Notes: generated by a model from the letters alone, not told the origin. Positions 24,140 through 33,810 are shown, numbered from the stretch's first letter. The stretch: DNA of 64,000 nucleotides from Paenibacillus woosongensis (GCF_030122845.1 NZ_CP126084.1:2604001-2668000); one strand, 5' to 3'. Numbers and translations are program-made.

Positions 24140-25474
24140 ATGATCGATCTTAATCAAATGAGGCAGAAGATCTTGACAGCGGATCAGGACCAGATGCTTA
24201 CATTTGTGGTGGCGTTTAGACCGATTGATTTGGCAGAAAGTCTGGAGAAATTAAAGGCGGAGGAGCAGCTTAGACTGATGGAGCTTCTTCCCCCGGCCGT
24301 GGCGGCGGAAATTTTGGAGTTTCTGGAACCGCTCATGCAATATAAGATTTTGCACAATCTGGATGTGAATCTGACTTCGCAAATTCTCAATGAGCTGCCC
24401 AGTGATGTGGTAGCGGATATGATGCTGGCGATTCATCGCTATCAGGCGGACAAGCTGCTGGATTTGCTGCCGGACGATTACCGCAAGCGCCTGCAGACTT
24501 TGATGACGTTTCCGGAGGAAACGGCAGGGAGCCTGGCAACAATTGATTATATCGCCGCACCTGGCCAATGGACGATGGATACTACGCTGGAGCACATACG
24601 CAAGGTCGGGCGCGAGGCAGAAATTACGGCTTATATTTATGTAACTGGAATGAAAGGGGAGCTGTTAGGGGTCGTTTCGCTGAAAAAAATCATTATGGCT
24701 GATCCCGCTACCCTGTTGCAGGAAATCGCGGATGAACCTATCTCCGTCCCAGCTACGATGGGCCAAGAGGAAACGGCTGAGCTGCTGTCGCGTTACGATT
24801 GGGTTGCGCTGCCGGTCGTGGACGCCCAGCAGCGTCTGATTGGCGTCGTTACCGTCGATGACTTGATCGACGTCATGCAGGAGGAGGCGACGGAGGATAT
24901 TCAGATGCTCGGCGGAAGCCAGCCGCTACAGGGTACTTATTTCAAGAGCTCTGTATTTCATCTCTATCGAAAAAGGATCATCTGGCTTCTGATTTTGTTT
25001 GTCGCCGAGGCGTATACCGGGACGGTGTTAAGGCATTTTGAGGATACGTTGACCGAAGTCATATCGCTTGCATTCTTTATACCGCTCCTCATTGGCACCG
25101 GAGGCAATACCGGGACCCAAACCGTGTCCACGCTTGTCCGGGCGCTTGCCGTCGGTGAAGTGCACTTTAGAGATCTGTTTCGCGTAATCCGGAAGGAACT
25201 GGTCACTGGAATCATGACCGGCTCAACGATTTTTATTATCGCCTACCTTCGTGCCTGGATGCTCGGCGTTGAGATGAACGTAGGCTTAGTCGTGGGCTTA
25301 ACGGCGATGATCATCGTGCTGTGGGCTTCCTTCGTGGCCGCCATCCTGCCTCTCGTTCTGCATAAGCTGAAGGCGGACCCGGCCGTGATCTCCGGGCCAT
25401 TCATTACGACGCTCGTGGACGGCACCGGCTTAATCATCTATTTCACTGTGGCCAGAATTTTACTCAATCTATAG
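24140..25474 (+). CDS. mgtE: MgtE-type magnesium transporter
   Basis: The 444-aa protein follows MgtE throughout: an N-terminal helical MgtE-N domain (residues 1-120), two CBS domains (about 130-250; TMDTTLEHIRKVGREAEITAYIYV and YDWVALPVVDAQQRLIGVVTVDDLIDV) ending in the plug helix, then five membrane segments with the pore motif PLLIGTGGNTGTQTVSTLVRAL. The CBS/N domains sense cytosolic Mg2+ and gate the channel. AAAGGAG sets ATG 24140. It is monocistronic and divergent from mtlA, probably housekeeping Mg2+ uptake. Confidence 0.95.
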   Translation: MIDLNQMRQKILTADQDQMLTFVVAFRPIDLAESLEKLKAEEQLRLMELLPPAVAAEILEFLEPLMQYKILHNLDVNLTSQILNELPSDVVADMMLAIHRYQADKLLDLLPDDYRKRLQTLMTFPEETAGSLATIDYIAAPGQWTMDTTLEHIRKVGREAEITAYIYVTGMKGELLGVVSLKKIIMADPATLLQEIADEPISVPATMGQEETAELLSRYDWVALPVVDAQQRLIGVVTVDDLIDVMQEEATEDIQMLGGSQPLQGTYFKSSVFHLYRKRIIWLLILFVAEAYTGTVLRHFEDTLTEVISLAFFIPLLIGTGGNTGTQTVSTLVRALAVGEVHFRDLFRVIRKELVTGIMTGSTIFIIAYLRAWMLGVEMNVGLVVGLTAMIIVLWASFVAAILPLVLHKLKADPAVISGPFITTLVDGTGLIIYFTVARILLNL

Positions 25475-25494
25475 TCCTAAAGGAATGGCTGTCC

Positions 25495-26202
25495 TTAGCA
25501 GATGCAGGTTTTTTTCTTGATGCCCAGCTTGCCGCGCTGCTCTACCTTGCGAATGTAATCGGCAGCTAACGGAACCTTGCAAGCGGTTTGGCCGACATCG
25601 ACGTGAACCTTGCCGATGCTTTCCGCGACGCCAATGGCTTCATCATATAGAGCAGTCACATAACTTCCTGCAATGATGACAAACATATTCATCGTATACC
25701 GAACCCGGTTCTGCTCCTCATGAATCGTGGATTCGATCAGCCGCAGCAAGGCGCGGATTTCCTCCAGGTCAAGCTGGTCATCGGGAGTAATGGACACGTA
25801 ATTGGCATAGGTGCTCCAGCCGCAGGTCGCGACCATTTCGTCACCAGAACGCATCCATTCCCGTGCCAGCTTCAGCGCGTAAGGGCTCTCTGCCGCTACG
25901 CCTGCGACCGTATATTCGGCCAGCATGTACCAGTTAGCCTGTTTGACCCAGTGCTCCAGCTGGGGCAATGTCATCATTTGCGGGTTGATGGACAGTCCGG
26001 CCAAATACTTGGCGTCAGAATGGCCTGTGTCATAAAGAGCCAGAGCTAATTCCTGATCCTTGGACACCTGCTTCACCAGCTTCTTCAGATCTCCGACCTT
26101 GACGCCGAAGAGGGGCTCCTTAGCTCCATGGCGCATAAAGGTTTTCTTCGTTTGCTCAGTGCCCAGTTCCTCGAGCTTCGTCATCACTTCTGCTAGTGTC
26201 AT
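25495..26202 (-). CDS. DNA alkylation repair protein (AlkD-like HEAT-repeat)
   Basis: This 235-aa all-helical protein of the DNA alkylation repair family (PF08713-type, COG4912) has HEAT-like repeats, FGVKVGDLKKLVKQV near residue 30 and a characteristic WSTYANYVSI...EIRALLRLIE segment. AlkD-type members remove alkylated purines without base flipping, but this COG branch is less studied, so enzyme activity is inferred. The frame is open to 26298; ATG 26202 is preceded by AAGGAGAG and begins MTLAEVMTKLEELG as relatives do. The C-terminus is Cys-rich (KKKTCIC). Convergent with mgtE, with only 20 bp between the stops. Confidence 0.82.
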   Translation of the reverse strand: MTLAEVMTKLEELGTEQTKKTFMRHGAKEPLFGVKVGDLKKLVKQVSKDQELALALYDTGHSDAKYLAGLSINPQMMTLPQLEHWVKQANWYMLAEYTVAGVAAESPYALKLAREWMRSGDEMVATCGWSTYANYVSITPDDQLDLEEIRALLRLIESTIHEEQNRVRYTMNMFVIIAGSYVTALYDEAIGVAESIGKVHVDVGQTACKVPLAADYIRKVEQRGKLGIKKKTCIC

Positions 26203-26329
26203 TAGGCTTACTCTCCTTAGAATGAATTGATCATATGGTAACACAATATTCTGTAGAAGGGGATGAAGACAGGAAAGGAAATTCAATATTCTTAACACGG
26301 GAAGAAATTTTCAACAATTATATTCTGGA

Positions 26330-26567
26330 GAAAATAATTTACAAAATCGAAAATTCATGATATCTTGAATATAGAAGGAGCCAAAATTAAATACTAACAA
26401 CCCAAAGTTGTGTAAGGGCTTCCAGATTCATGTCGCATTAGTATCATCGAACGGGGGAGGTCATCGGATCTAACACGAACACGAACACCTTGTCATGATT
26501 TCTGGCGGAAATATTTTTCATATATTAGATAAAAGCGAAAATAATTTACGAAACCAGAGCTCATGAC
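26330..26567. promoter_or_regulatory. Operator region of the sialic-acid operon
   Basis: The roughly 400-bp gap before nanA contains no gene but clear repeats. GAAAATAATTTAC occurs at 26330-26342 and again at 26537-26549, each followed by CATGA 25-26 bp after its start. The second copy lies in a large inverted repeat whose outer arms are GTCATGA..TCTGG (26492-26505) and CCAGA..TCATGAC (26554-26567). A partial inverted copy, GGAAATATTTTTC, begins at 26507. An RpiR-family regulator is encoded in the operon and is the likely ligand. Promoter boxes are not clear. Confidence 0.6.
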
Positions 26568-26611
26568 CATTCGAGGACAAAGACAATGCAGACAACCAAG
26601 GAGGAAAGAAA

Positions 26612-27526
26612 ATGGCTTCATTAGAAAAGTTTCATGGCATCTTACCGGCCTTCTATGCATGCTATGACGAAGAAGGCAATATTTCGGAAGCGCGGACGAA
26701 GGATCTGTGCGATTACTTGTTAGACAAAGGAGTGCAAGGTGTCTACGTTGGCGGAAGCTCCGGGGAGTGCATCTATCACAGCCTCGATGAACGCAAAGCC
26801 GTGCTAACGTATGTTGCGAACCAGCTGAAAGGCAAAATGACCTTGATTGCCCATGTGGGAGCTCCGTCGACGAGAGACAGCATCGAATTGGCGAAGCATG
26901 CGGCGGAACGGGGTTATGATGCGCTATCGGCTATCCCGCCGATTTACTTTAAGCTCCCAGATCATGCCGTTTATAAATACTGGAGCGACATTATTGAGGC
27001 AACGGAACTTCCTTTCATTATTTATAACATTCCGCAAACGACGGGATATACGCTTAGTCCGGTATTGTTTGCCAAAATGCTGGAGAATAAAAAAGTCATC
27101 GGCGTTAAAAATTCTTCGATGCCGACCATGGACATTGAGCGGTTCAAAAAAGTCGGCGGTGCAGACGTCATCGTATTTAACGGCCCTGACGAGCAGTTCG
27201 TATCCGGAAGAATCATGGGGGCCGACGCTGGAATCGGCGGAACGTACGCCTCAATGCCAGAGCTGTTCCTGCAAGCGAATGAATGGGTTAAGGCCGGCAA
27301 ATTTGCCGAAGCGACAGCGATTCAGAGTGACATTAACGACATTATTATCGCCCTATGCTCTCAGGATGGCTCCATGTATGCCGTCATCAAGGAAGTACTG
27401 AAAAGAAGAGGCATAGATATCGGCGGAGTAAGAGCTCCAATGCATAACATCAGCGAAGAAGATGCGGCCCGAATTGATGGGATCGTTCAGATGATCGATC
27501 AGGCGGTTGAACGTCACTGCAAGTAA
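26612..27526 (+). CDS. nanA: N-acetylneuraminate lyase
   Basis: This 304-aa class I aldolase of the DHDPS/NAL family cleaves N-acetylneuraminate to ManNAc and pyruvate. The Schiff-base lysine is Lys166 in GVKNSS, the catalytic tyrosine is Tyr138 in IIYNIPQTTG, and the pyruvate loop GSSGE is at residues 48-52. The choice of NAL over DHDPS rests on context: nanE, a ROK kinase, an RpiR regulator and a YhcH gene follow. AAGGAGG precedes ATG 26612. First gene of the operon behind a repeat-rich control region. Confidence 0.93.
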   Translation: MASLEKFHGILPAFYACYDEEGNISEARTKDLCDYLLDKGVQGVYVGGSSGECIYHSLDERKAVLTYVANQLKGKMTLIAHVGAPSTRDSIELAKHAAERGYDALSAIPPIYFKLPDHAVYKYWSDIIEATELPFIIYNIPQTTGYTLSPVLFAKMLENKKVIGVKNSSMPTMDIERFKKVGGADVIVFNGPDEQFVSGRIMGADAGIGGTYASMPELFLQANEWVKAGKFAEATAIQSDINDIIIALCSQDGSMYAVIKEVLKRRGIDIGGVRAPMHNISEEDAARIDGIVQMIDQAVERHCK

Positions 27527-27580
27527 TCCAGAATCTTAATCTATTCACGATGGATCTTTATTACTTAAGGAGGCTTACAA

Positions 27581-28993
27581 ATGTTTAAAAAGCGTCTGTT
27601 AATGACAACGGTGGCACTTATGGTTATTGTTTCGATGATTGCGGGATGCTCTGGAAACAATACAGCCGGCAATGGTGCGGCATCATCCAACGCAGGCAAG
27701 GGCGGCAAAGAAAAAGTCGAAATTACGGCATGGCTGACGCCGCAATGGAAGGGCGTCCTGGATGCATCGGAGCAAGGCGCTGACTATGACAGCTTCTTGA
27801 AATATGCGGCTAAGAAATTCGCAACGCAATACGATAAATACGACGCCAGCGTTAAAGTGGAAGTGATTGCGGGAGATCAGCGCGACCAGCTTCTCAACGT
27901 TAACCTCAGCAGCAACACGCCTCCGGATGTGTTTTTTGAAAGCGTCTTCCCAATGGGCGACTATGTTCACCGCGGCGCGCTTGTTCCGCTAACAGACATC
28001 GTTGACGATGAGGCTAAAAAGGACATCGACCAGAGCTTCTGGGATGCAGTTACTTTCGGAAAAGATGTATATTTCTATCCATTCCAGCATAATCCCGGCA
28101 CGCTTGTCTACAATGCCGATATGTTCAGAGCAGCCGGCTTAGAGAAATTCGTTGGCGATGAGAACGAAATCAAAACCTGGACCATGGACGAGTACCAACA
28201 AATCCTGGACGGATTGAAGAATAACCTGCCTAAAGACAAATATGCGAATGCTTATCCAATGGCACTGTATGCCGTGAATAACCAAGGCGATACTTGGAAT
28301 CTGGCTTACCTGAGAATGTTCGGCAACAAGTTCTTCAGCAGCGAAGGCAACATTGTATTGGATGATGCGAACGGCGCTAAGGCTGCGGCTTGGCTCAAAA
28401 AGCTTTATGACAGCGGTTACACAAACCCTGGGGCTGAATCTGTATCTTCAAACGATGCCAATGCCATGTTCCAAAATCAGCAGCTGGGCATTAGCTTTAC
28501 CAACCCGATCCTCTTTAGCAACATGAAGACGAATATGGAGAATGGCACATCGCCGAAATTTGACGTACGCCTAGCCAATATTCCGTCTGAAAGCGGAGAT
28601 CCGCTGTCCTTTACGTATGTTGTTGGCGCCAGTGTGTTCCAATCCGGCAATGCGAAGAAAGTAGAAGTAGCCAAGGATTTCGTTAAATTCTTCTCTACAG
28701 ATCCTGAATTGGTGAAGTCCTCGAAGAACGGCATTCCTGTAAGAAGCTCCGTTGCCGAGGAACTGAAAGGCGAGAATCCGCTCTTCGCGGCATATGATGC
28801 CAACTCCAAATACCTGTTCAATTTTACGGGCAACGTTCCCGGTTACAGCCAGCTGAGAGAAGTGCTGTATCCTGAGCTTCAAGCGCTATACCTGGGACAA
28901 AAAACACCTGAGCAAATGGTGAAGGATTATCAAACGAATGGCAACAAGGTGATTGAGCAGAATAAAGCCGGCTCTGTCATCTACAATAAATAG
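27581..28993 (+). CDS. CUT1 ABC transporter sugar-binding lipoprotein (probable sialic acid)
   Basis: The 470-aa lipoprotein has a signal peptide MFKKRLLMTTVALMVIVSMIAGC with the lipidated Cys at about position 23, a Gly/Ala/Asn linker, then a family-1 extracellular solute-binding domain (FESVFPMGDYVHRGALVPLTD, LNVNLSSNTPPDVFFE). It captures a sugar outside the cell and delivers it to the two permeases downstream. Its place between nanA and nanE makes sialic acid or a sialyl-oligosaccharide the likely ligand. AGGAGG upstream. A stem-loop follows the stop and may raise its level over the permeases. Confidence 0.88.
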   Translation: MFKKRLLMTTVALMVIVSMIAGCSGNNTAGNGAASSNAGKGGKEKVEITAWLTPQWKGVLDASEQGADYDSFLKYAAKKFATQYDKYDASVKVEVIAGDQRDQLLNVNLSSNTPPDVFFESVFPMGDYVHRGALVPLTDIVDDEAKKDIDQSFWDAVTFGKDVYFYPFQHNPGTLVYNADMFRAAGLEKFVGDENEIKTWTMDEYQQILDGLKNNLPKDKYANAYPMALYAVNNQGDTWNLAYLRMFGNKFFSSEGNIVLDDANGAKAAAWLKKLYDSGYTNPGAESVSSNDANAMFQNQQLGISFTNPILFSNMKTNMENGTSPKFDVRLANIPSESGDPLSFTYVVGASVFQSGNAKKVEVAKDFVKFFSTDPELVKSSKNGIPVRSSVAEELKGENPLFAAYDANSKYLFNFTGNVPGYSQLREVLYPELQALYLGQKTPEQMVKDYQTNGNKVIEQNKAGSVIYNK

Positions 28994-29024
28994 TCTGCCG
29001 GCTGATCAACATTACACGATTAAC

Positions 29025-29059
29025 AGCCTTGAGCTTCAGAAATTGCTGGGCTCAGGGCT
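29025..29059 (+). other. Intercistronic stem-loop after the binding-protein gene
   Basis: AGCCTTGAGC (29025-29034) pairs with GCTCAGGGCT (29050-29059), ten pairs including one G-U, with no T-tract. This is the usual hairpin that stabilises the 5' part of ABC-transporter mRNAs. Confidence 0.55.
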
Positions 29060-29077
29060 GCTAATTAGAAAGGTAAA

Positions 29078-29962
29078 ATGGATATGAAACTACGAAGAAA
29101 TATTTATGCCAAAGAGAATATGACTGGTTATTTGTTTATTTTACCTCAGATGCTGGTTTTCTTGCTCTTCCTTGTATATCCGATCATTGAAGGCATCAGG
29201 CTGAGCATGTACCGGATCAACTATCAGAGCGAGACGTTTGTCGGCTTCGATAATTACCTGACCCTGATTAGTGATCCGGTCTTCTTCAAGGCCTTATTTA
29301 ACACCGTCATATTTGTCGTATTTATCGTCATCCTTACGGTTGGTTTTGCTTTATTCGTAGCATCGGCAATCTTTGATAAGAACGCCAGATATGTCTCATT
29401 CATCCGGGGAAGCTATTATATTCCTGTCATGGTTTCTATGGTTGTCATGAGTATGGTTTGGAGCTTTTTGCTTAATCCGGCAAATGGATTGATTTCGTAT
29501 TTTGCCCGCGATATGGGGCTAGGCACAGTGAACCTTCTCGGTAATCCCAAGACGGTTATGCCCGTCATTATTTTCGTCACCTTTGCGACCAACGTCGGTC
29601 AAGCAATCATCCTGTATATTGCAGCGATGATCGGCGTACCCAAAGATCTATTCGAAGCGGCAGAAGTGGATGGAGCCAGCAGATGGCAGGTCATCCTTAA
29701 AATATTGATTCCATCCGTCAAACCGACGACCGTGTACATTACGATCATTAACATCATTGCTGTTCTAAAAATATTCGTCGTCATCCAGTTATTGACTGGC
29801 GGCGGCCCTAACAATGCCTCCGTGACTCTGATGTATTACCTGTACAACAACGCATTTAAATATAATCAGCTCGGAGTTGCTTCTGCGGTTGGGGTGATTA
29901 TGTTCATCATCACGCTGCTGCTCTCAGTACCTCAATTGAAAAGCATGCTTCAGGAGAAGTGA
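29078..29962 (+). CDS. CUT1 ABC transporter permease 1
   Basis: This 294-aa MalF-type permease has six membrane segments, starting with GYLFILPQMLVFLLFLVYPIIEG near residue 15, and the cytoplasmic EAA loop DLFEAAEVDGASRWQVILKILIPSVKP (about residue 200), which docks the ATPase. The ribosome binding site is AGAAAGG ahead of ATG 29078. It pairs with the next gene. No ATPase gene is present in the operon, so a shared MsmK/MsmX-type ATPase encoded elsewhere is expected. Confidence 0.9.
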   Translation: MDMKLRRNIYAKENMTGYLFILPQMLVFLLFLVYPIIEGIRLSMYRINYQSETFVGFDNYLTLISDPVFFKALFNTVIFVVFIVILTVGFALFVASAIFDKNARYVSFIRGSYYIPVMVSMVVMSMVWSFLLNPANGLISYFARDMGLGTVNLLGNPKTVMPVIIFVTFATNVGQAIILYIAAMIGVPKDLFEAAEVDGASRWQVILKILIPSVKPTTVYITIINIIAVLKIFVVIQLLTGGGPNNASVTLMYYLYNNAFKYNQLGVASAVGVIMFIITLLLSVPQLKSMLQEK

Positions 29963-29976
29963 GGGGGATAAGCTCA

Positions 29977-30819
29977 ATGTCACAAATCAAGAACAAGAAA
30001 AAAATGGAAAGGTTCGATATCGTTTCAAACGCGATCATTACCCTCTTCGCTGTTTTAAACCTGTTTCCGCTATATTGGTTATTTACAAGCTCTTTAAAAA
30101 ACAGCTCGGACGTCGTCAAGATGCCGCCAGACTGGTGGCCAAAGACGATTACTTTCTCCAATTATGTCGATATATTTCAAAACCAGCCCGCTTTGCGGTG
30201 GACGTTCAACAGTATTTACGTGTCTGGCGTTACAACCATTCTGGTCATTGTCATCGGTTCGATGGCAGCGTACGCTTTCTCGAAAATCAATTTTAAATTC
30301 AGTAATCTCATTTATATCATTTTTGTCTCAAGCTTGATGATTCCGAAAGAAATCATGATTGTACCGCTCTTCCGCATCGTTCAGAATTTCCATATGGTGA
30401 ACGCTTACGGCGGAATGATTTGGCCCAACGTAGCAGGGGCATTTGGGGTATTTTTATTGAAAGGGTTCTTCGATACGACACCGAATGCGCTCAGGGAAGC
30501 GGCGAGAATCGACGGAGCCAGCGAATGGCGAACATTTACGAGAATCATGCTGCCGATCGTTAAACCGGGCATTGGAGCATTGTTCATCCTTAATTTCGTC
30601 CAGGTCTGGAACGACTATTTGTGGCAATTGGTCGTTGGCCAGGAGAAATTGATGAAAACGCTGATGGTCGGTACCGCGACCCTGATGCAGGATCTCAACC
30701 CTAACTTTGCTTACAAAATGGCCGGAGCGACCGTAGCAGCCATTCCGATGCTGATCATTTTTGTAATGTTCCAACGCTACTTTACATCAGGCATTACGGC
30801 CGGGGCAGTGAAAGAGTAA
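29977..30819 (+). CDS. CUT1 ABC transporter permease 2
   Basis: This 280-aa MalG-type permease has six membrane segments and the EAA loop ALREAARIDGASEWRTFTRIMLPIVKP near residue 185. The frame opens at a GTG inside the upstream gene's stop region (29959), but ATG 29977 is better placed behind GAGGGGG and gives the usual N-terminus (MSQIKNKKKMERFDIV). It forms the translocation pore together with the product of the upstream gene. Confidence 0.9.
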   Translation: MSQIKNKKKMERFDIVSNAIITLFAVLNLFPLYWLFTSSLKNSSDVVKMPPDWWPKTITFSNYVDIFQNQPALRWTFNSIYVSGVTTILVIVIGSMAAYAFSKINFKFSNLIYIIFVSSLMIPKEIMIVPLFRIVQNFHMVNAYGGMIWPNVAGAFGVFLLKGFFDTTPNALREAARIDGASEWRTFTRIMLPIVKPGIGALFILNFVQVWNDYLWQLVVGQEKLMKTLMVGTATLMQDLNPNFAYKMAGATVAAIPMLIIFVMFQRYFTSGITAGAVKE

Positions 30820-30849
30820 TAACATATAAAAACGTGGAGTGGTTTACAG

Positions 30850-31542
30850 ATGAATACAGATCATAAAGTGCTAAAAGAGATCCATCATAAATTAGTCGTA
30901 TCCTGCCAGGCGCTGCCTGAAGAGCCTCTCCATAGCCCCTTTATTATGGGGAGAATGGCATATGCCGCCTATTTGGGCGGAGCAGCCGGCATTCGCGCGA
31001 ACAGCGTGGAAGATATTAGAGAAATCAAGAAAACAGTTCAATTGCCGATCATCGGCATTATCAAACAGGTATACGAAGGTTCGGATGTGTTCATTACACC
31101 GACATTAAAGGAAGTTGAGGCTCTGTACAATGAAGGCGTAGATATTATCGCGATGGACGCAACTGACCGAATCCGTCCCGATGGGACGACGATTTCCGAG
31201 TTGTTCCCGCGTATTAGAGAGATGTACAAGGATCAGTTGTTTATGGCAGACTGTTCAACGTTCGAGGAAGGCGTCATGGCTGAGGAACTGGGATTTGATT
31301 TGGTAGGAACAACCTTGAGCGGATATACCGATGCTACTAGAGGCACTGCTTTACCTGACTTTCAATTAGTGGAGCGGCTTGTGAGCCGTCTATCGGTTCC
31401 CGTTATTTCGGAAGGCGGTATTTCTACACCGGAAGAATTGAAGAAAATGTACGACCTTGGCGTATTTTCGGCGGTTGTCGGCTCTGCCATCACCCGGCCG
31501 ATGGAAATCACGCAGCGGTTTGTGAAAGCAGTGATAAAATGA
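30850..31542 (+). CDS. nanE: N-acetylmannosamine-6-phosphate 2-epimerase
   Basis: This 230-aa TIM-barrel enzyme converts ManNAc-6-P to GlcNAc-6-P. Family blocks are [81 protein letters not shown] and [33 protein letters not shown]. The reading frame overlaps the next gene by four bases (ATGA). The downstream nagA and nagB steps are not encoded in this window. Confidence 0.95.
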   Translation: MNTDHKVLKEIHHKLVVSCQALPEEPLHSPFIMGRMAYAAYLGGAAGIRANSVEDIREIKKTVQLPIIGIIKQVYEGSDVFITPTLKEVEALYNEGVDIIAMDATDRIRPDGTTISELFPRIREMYKDQLFMADCSTFEEGVMAEELGFDLVGTTLSGYTDATRGTALPDFQLVERLVSRLSVPVISEGGISTPEELKKMYDLGVFSAVVGSAITRPMEITQRFVKAVIK

Positions 31543-32417
31543 GAATATTAGCCGCGGATATTGGCGGAACGAATACAAAGCTCTGCATCTGCGATGAGCA
31601 GGGAAAACTGGAGCAATTCCAGGAGTACGCCACGGAGAGCCGCCAAGGCGGCCCTCATGTGATGAGTCGATTGATGGACAAGCTCGCGGAATATGACAAT
31701 TTTGATGCGATTGCCATCAGTACGGCAGGACAAGTTGATTCGGAAGCAGGATTTATCGTCTATGCTAACGAAAATATACCTGATTACACCGGTATGAGAA
31801 TAAAGAACATGCTTGAGGAAAGGTTTCATAAACCTGTAAAGGTTGAAAATGACGTGAATGCGGCTGCGCTTGGAGAAGCATTTTTCGGCGCTGCCCGGCA
31901 CTTATCCGATTTTCTATGTTTGACCTATGGCACGGGGATCGGAGGGGCTATCGTCATCGACCGTCGGGTTTATAAAGGGGCAAAGGGCGTGGCAGCTGAA
32001 TTTGGCCATATCGTGACGCATGCGGGAGCCAATAGCCGCAATGTGGCGCAGCCCCTTTTTTACGAGAAATATGCCTCGACGACAGCTTTGGTGCAAATGG
32101 CTGGGAAGGTTGACCCTGACTGTACGAACGGCAGAATATTGTTCGAGAAGATCAAACAGGGGAACAGTCGGCTGGAGCAAGTTATGCATGCATGGGTGGA
32201 TGAAGTTGCCTACGGCTTAGCCTCAATCATTCATATCTTTAATCCCTCTGCCGTTATAGTTGGGGGTGGCGTTATGGAGCAGGACGAGTTGGTTCGGCTT
32301 GTGGAAGCCAGAACGAAAGCAACGGTTATGGAAAGCTATCGTGATGTGAAAATTCTGAAAGCCTCCCTAGGGAATAAAGCGGGCGTTCTTGGAGCGGCAT
32401 CACTATTTTTTCGATAG
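31539..32417 (+). CDS. nanK: ROK-family sugar kinase (probable N-acetylmannosamine kinase)
   Basis: This 292-aa ROK kinase begins [22 protein letters not shown] (phosphate-1 loop DIGGTNTK), followed by [41 protein letters not shown] and AAEFGHIV. By context it phosphorylates ManNAc to ManNAc-6-P between NanA and NanE. The Cys-rich zinc motif (CxCGxxGCxE) of most ROK kinases is absent: after GHIV the sequence is [21 protein letters not shown]. Translation is coupled to nanE (4-bp overlap). Confidence 0.88.
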   Translation: MRILAADIGGTNTKLCICDEQGKLEQFQEYATESRQGGPHVMSRLMDKLAEYDNFDAIAISTAGQVDSEAGFIVYANENIPDYTGMRIKNMLEERFHKPVKVENDVNAAALGEAFFGAARHLSDFLCLTYGTGIGGAIVIDRRVYKGAKGVAAEFGHIVTHAGANSRNVAQPLFYEKYASTTALVQMAGKVDPDCTNGRILFEKIKQGNSRLEQVMHAWVDEVAYGLASIIHIFNPSAVIVGGGVMEQDELVRLVEARTKATVMESYRDVKILKASLGNKAGVLGAASLFFR

Positions 32418-32428
32418 GGGGAGAGACA

Positions 32429-33283
32429 TTGCGGCCATTAAGTATTTTTACTTCGATTCATTCCAAGTATAACAATTTAACGAACACGGAAAAGAAAGTA
32501 GCCGACTATGTGCTGGAGAATGCTGCAAGCGTGGTTTACATGTCGATCACGGATTTAGCGGATGCCTGTAATGTTGGGGAATCCAGCATATTTCGCTTCT
32601 GTAAATCACTAAGCTATAAGGGGTATCAGGAATTCAAAATCGCCCTGGCTCACAGCATTACCGTGGACAATGAAATTCCGCAGCTGACCGACCAGGTGCT
32701 TATGGATGATACGATTGACCAGGTCGCATCGAAGGTGCTGTCTTCCAATATCAGCGCTTTGAATGAGACTTTTAATCTACTGAATATCGAGAAGATCGAT
32801 CAGGCCATCGATTATTTGATCGAAGCCGACCGGATATTGTTCTTTGGCGTGGGCTCGTCACTGATCACGGCCATGGAGGCCAAAGTCAAGTTCATGCGGA
32901 TCACAAATAAGGCGGAGTGCACTTTTGATTCACATCTGCAGATGATGTCGGCGGCTCTCATGTCCGAGCGGGATGTAGCTGTGATCATTTCGTATTCAGG
33001 TTCAACCAAGGACAATATTGAAGTGGCCAAGAAGGCAAAGGAGCGCGGCGCAACGGTAATATCGATTACACGGTTCGTCAAGTCACCGCTAACTTCGTAT
33101 TCGGACCTTACGCTGCTGTGCGGAGCCAATGAAGGTCCGCTGCAGGGAGGATCCTTATCGGCGAAAATTTCCCAGCTCTATTTGCTGGACGTGCTATATA
33201 CCGAATATTTCAAGAGATCGAAGGAACAATCGGTTGCCAACAAGGAGAATACCGCAGCGGCAGTCAGCGAGAAGCTACTATAG
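32429..33283 (+). CDS. RpiR-family regulator of the sialic-acid operon
   Basis: This 284-aa regulator has the N-terminal RpiR HTH (residues 1-77; LTNTEKKVADYVLENAASVVYMSITDLADACNVGESSIFRFCKSL) and a C-terminal SIS sugar-phosphate-binding domain (ILFFGVGSSLITAMEAKVKF, VAVIISYSGSTKDNIEVAKKAKERGATVISIT). NanR of Gram-positive pathogens is of this type and responds to ManNAc-6-P or GlcNAc-6-P. The start is TTG 32429 after GGGGGAGAG. Encoded inside the operon, so probably autoregulated through the repeats at 26330-26567. Confidence 0.92.
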   Translation: MRPLSIFTSIHSKYNNLTNTEKKVADYVLENAASVVYMSITDLADACNVGESSIFRFCKSLSYKGYQEFKIALAHSITVDNEIPQLTDQVLMDDTIDQVASKVLSSNISALNETFNLLNIEKIDQAIDYLIEADRILFFGVGSSLITAMEAKVKFMRITNKAECTFDSHLQMMSAALMSERDVAVIISYSGSTKDNIEVAKKAKERGATVISITRFVKSPLTSYSDLTLLCGANEGPLQGGSLSAKISQLYLLDVLYTEYFKRSKEQSVANKENTAAAVSEKLL

Positions 33284-33322
33284 TCAAAGCTCATTTATCA
33301 TTAATTATGGGGAGATGCGGAT

Positions 33323-33796
33323 ATGATTTTAGGCTCACTGGCAACCTGGAAGGAAGACCAAAAATTTGAGCATCAAGCAATTGCAGAGGCGGTTGAAGCG
33401 ATCCAAAGCATCATTCGCGATCTGCCGTCTCCTGGGCGGGTCGAGATTCGGGGCAATGAAATGTATGCTTCGGTTATGGAACTGGAAGCAAAGTCGTTTG
33501 CAGAGCAGGCAGCGGAGAAGCATGAAGCCTATATCGATGTGCATTATCTGATCGAAGGCGAGGAGATTATCGGATGGTCGCCTGCAGTCGAGGGAGAACA
33601 ACCTGTGCAGGCGTATGATGAGGAAGGGGACTATGCGCTGTATCAGCCTTCAGATGAAGAAGTGAAATTAGCGATGAAGCCTGGAATGTTCGCCGTATTT
33701 TTTCCGCATGATATTCATAGACCAGGCATGGCTGAGCAGCCGGCGGCCATTCGCAAGCTTGTGGTTAAGATTCATGTCAATATGTTCAAATCGTGA
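33323..33796 (+). CDS. YhcH/YjgK/YiaL family protein (probable sialic acid anomerase NanQ)
   Basis: This 157-aa cupin-like beta-barrel of the DUF386 family carries the family block HEAYIDVHYLIEGEEIIGW (about residues 73-91) and FAVFFPHDIHRPGM near residue 128, which hold metal-binding His/Glu residues. E. coli NanQ (YhcH) speeds interconversion of sialic acid anomers so that the lyase gets the open-chain form. As the last gene of the nan operon this role fits. GGGGAGATG precedes ATG 33323. A terminator follows. Confidence 0.88.
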   Translation: MILGSLATWKEDQKFEHQAIAEAVEAIQSIIRDLPSPGRVEIRGNEMYASVMELEAKSFAEQAAEKHEAYIDVHYLIEGEEIIGWSPAVEGEQPVQAYDEEGDYALYQPSDEEVKLAMKPGMFAVFFPHDIHRPGMAEQPAAIRKLVVKIHVNMFKS

Positions 33797-33810
33797 ATCA
33801 TGTAAGCAAA

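Noticed and set aside
26203..26611. Possible cre or small gene ahead of nanA
   Set aside because: No match to the cre consensus and no ORF with a ribosome binding site; only repeats are supported.
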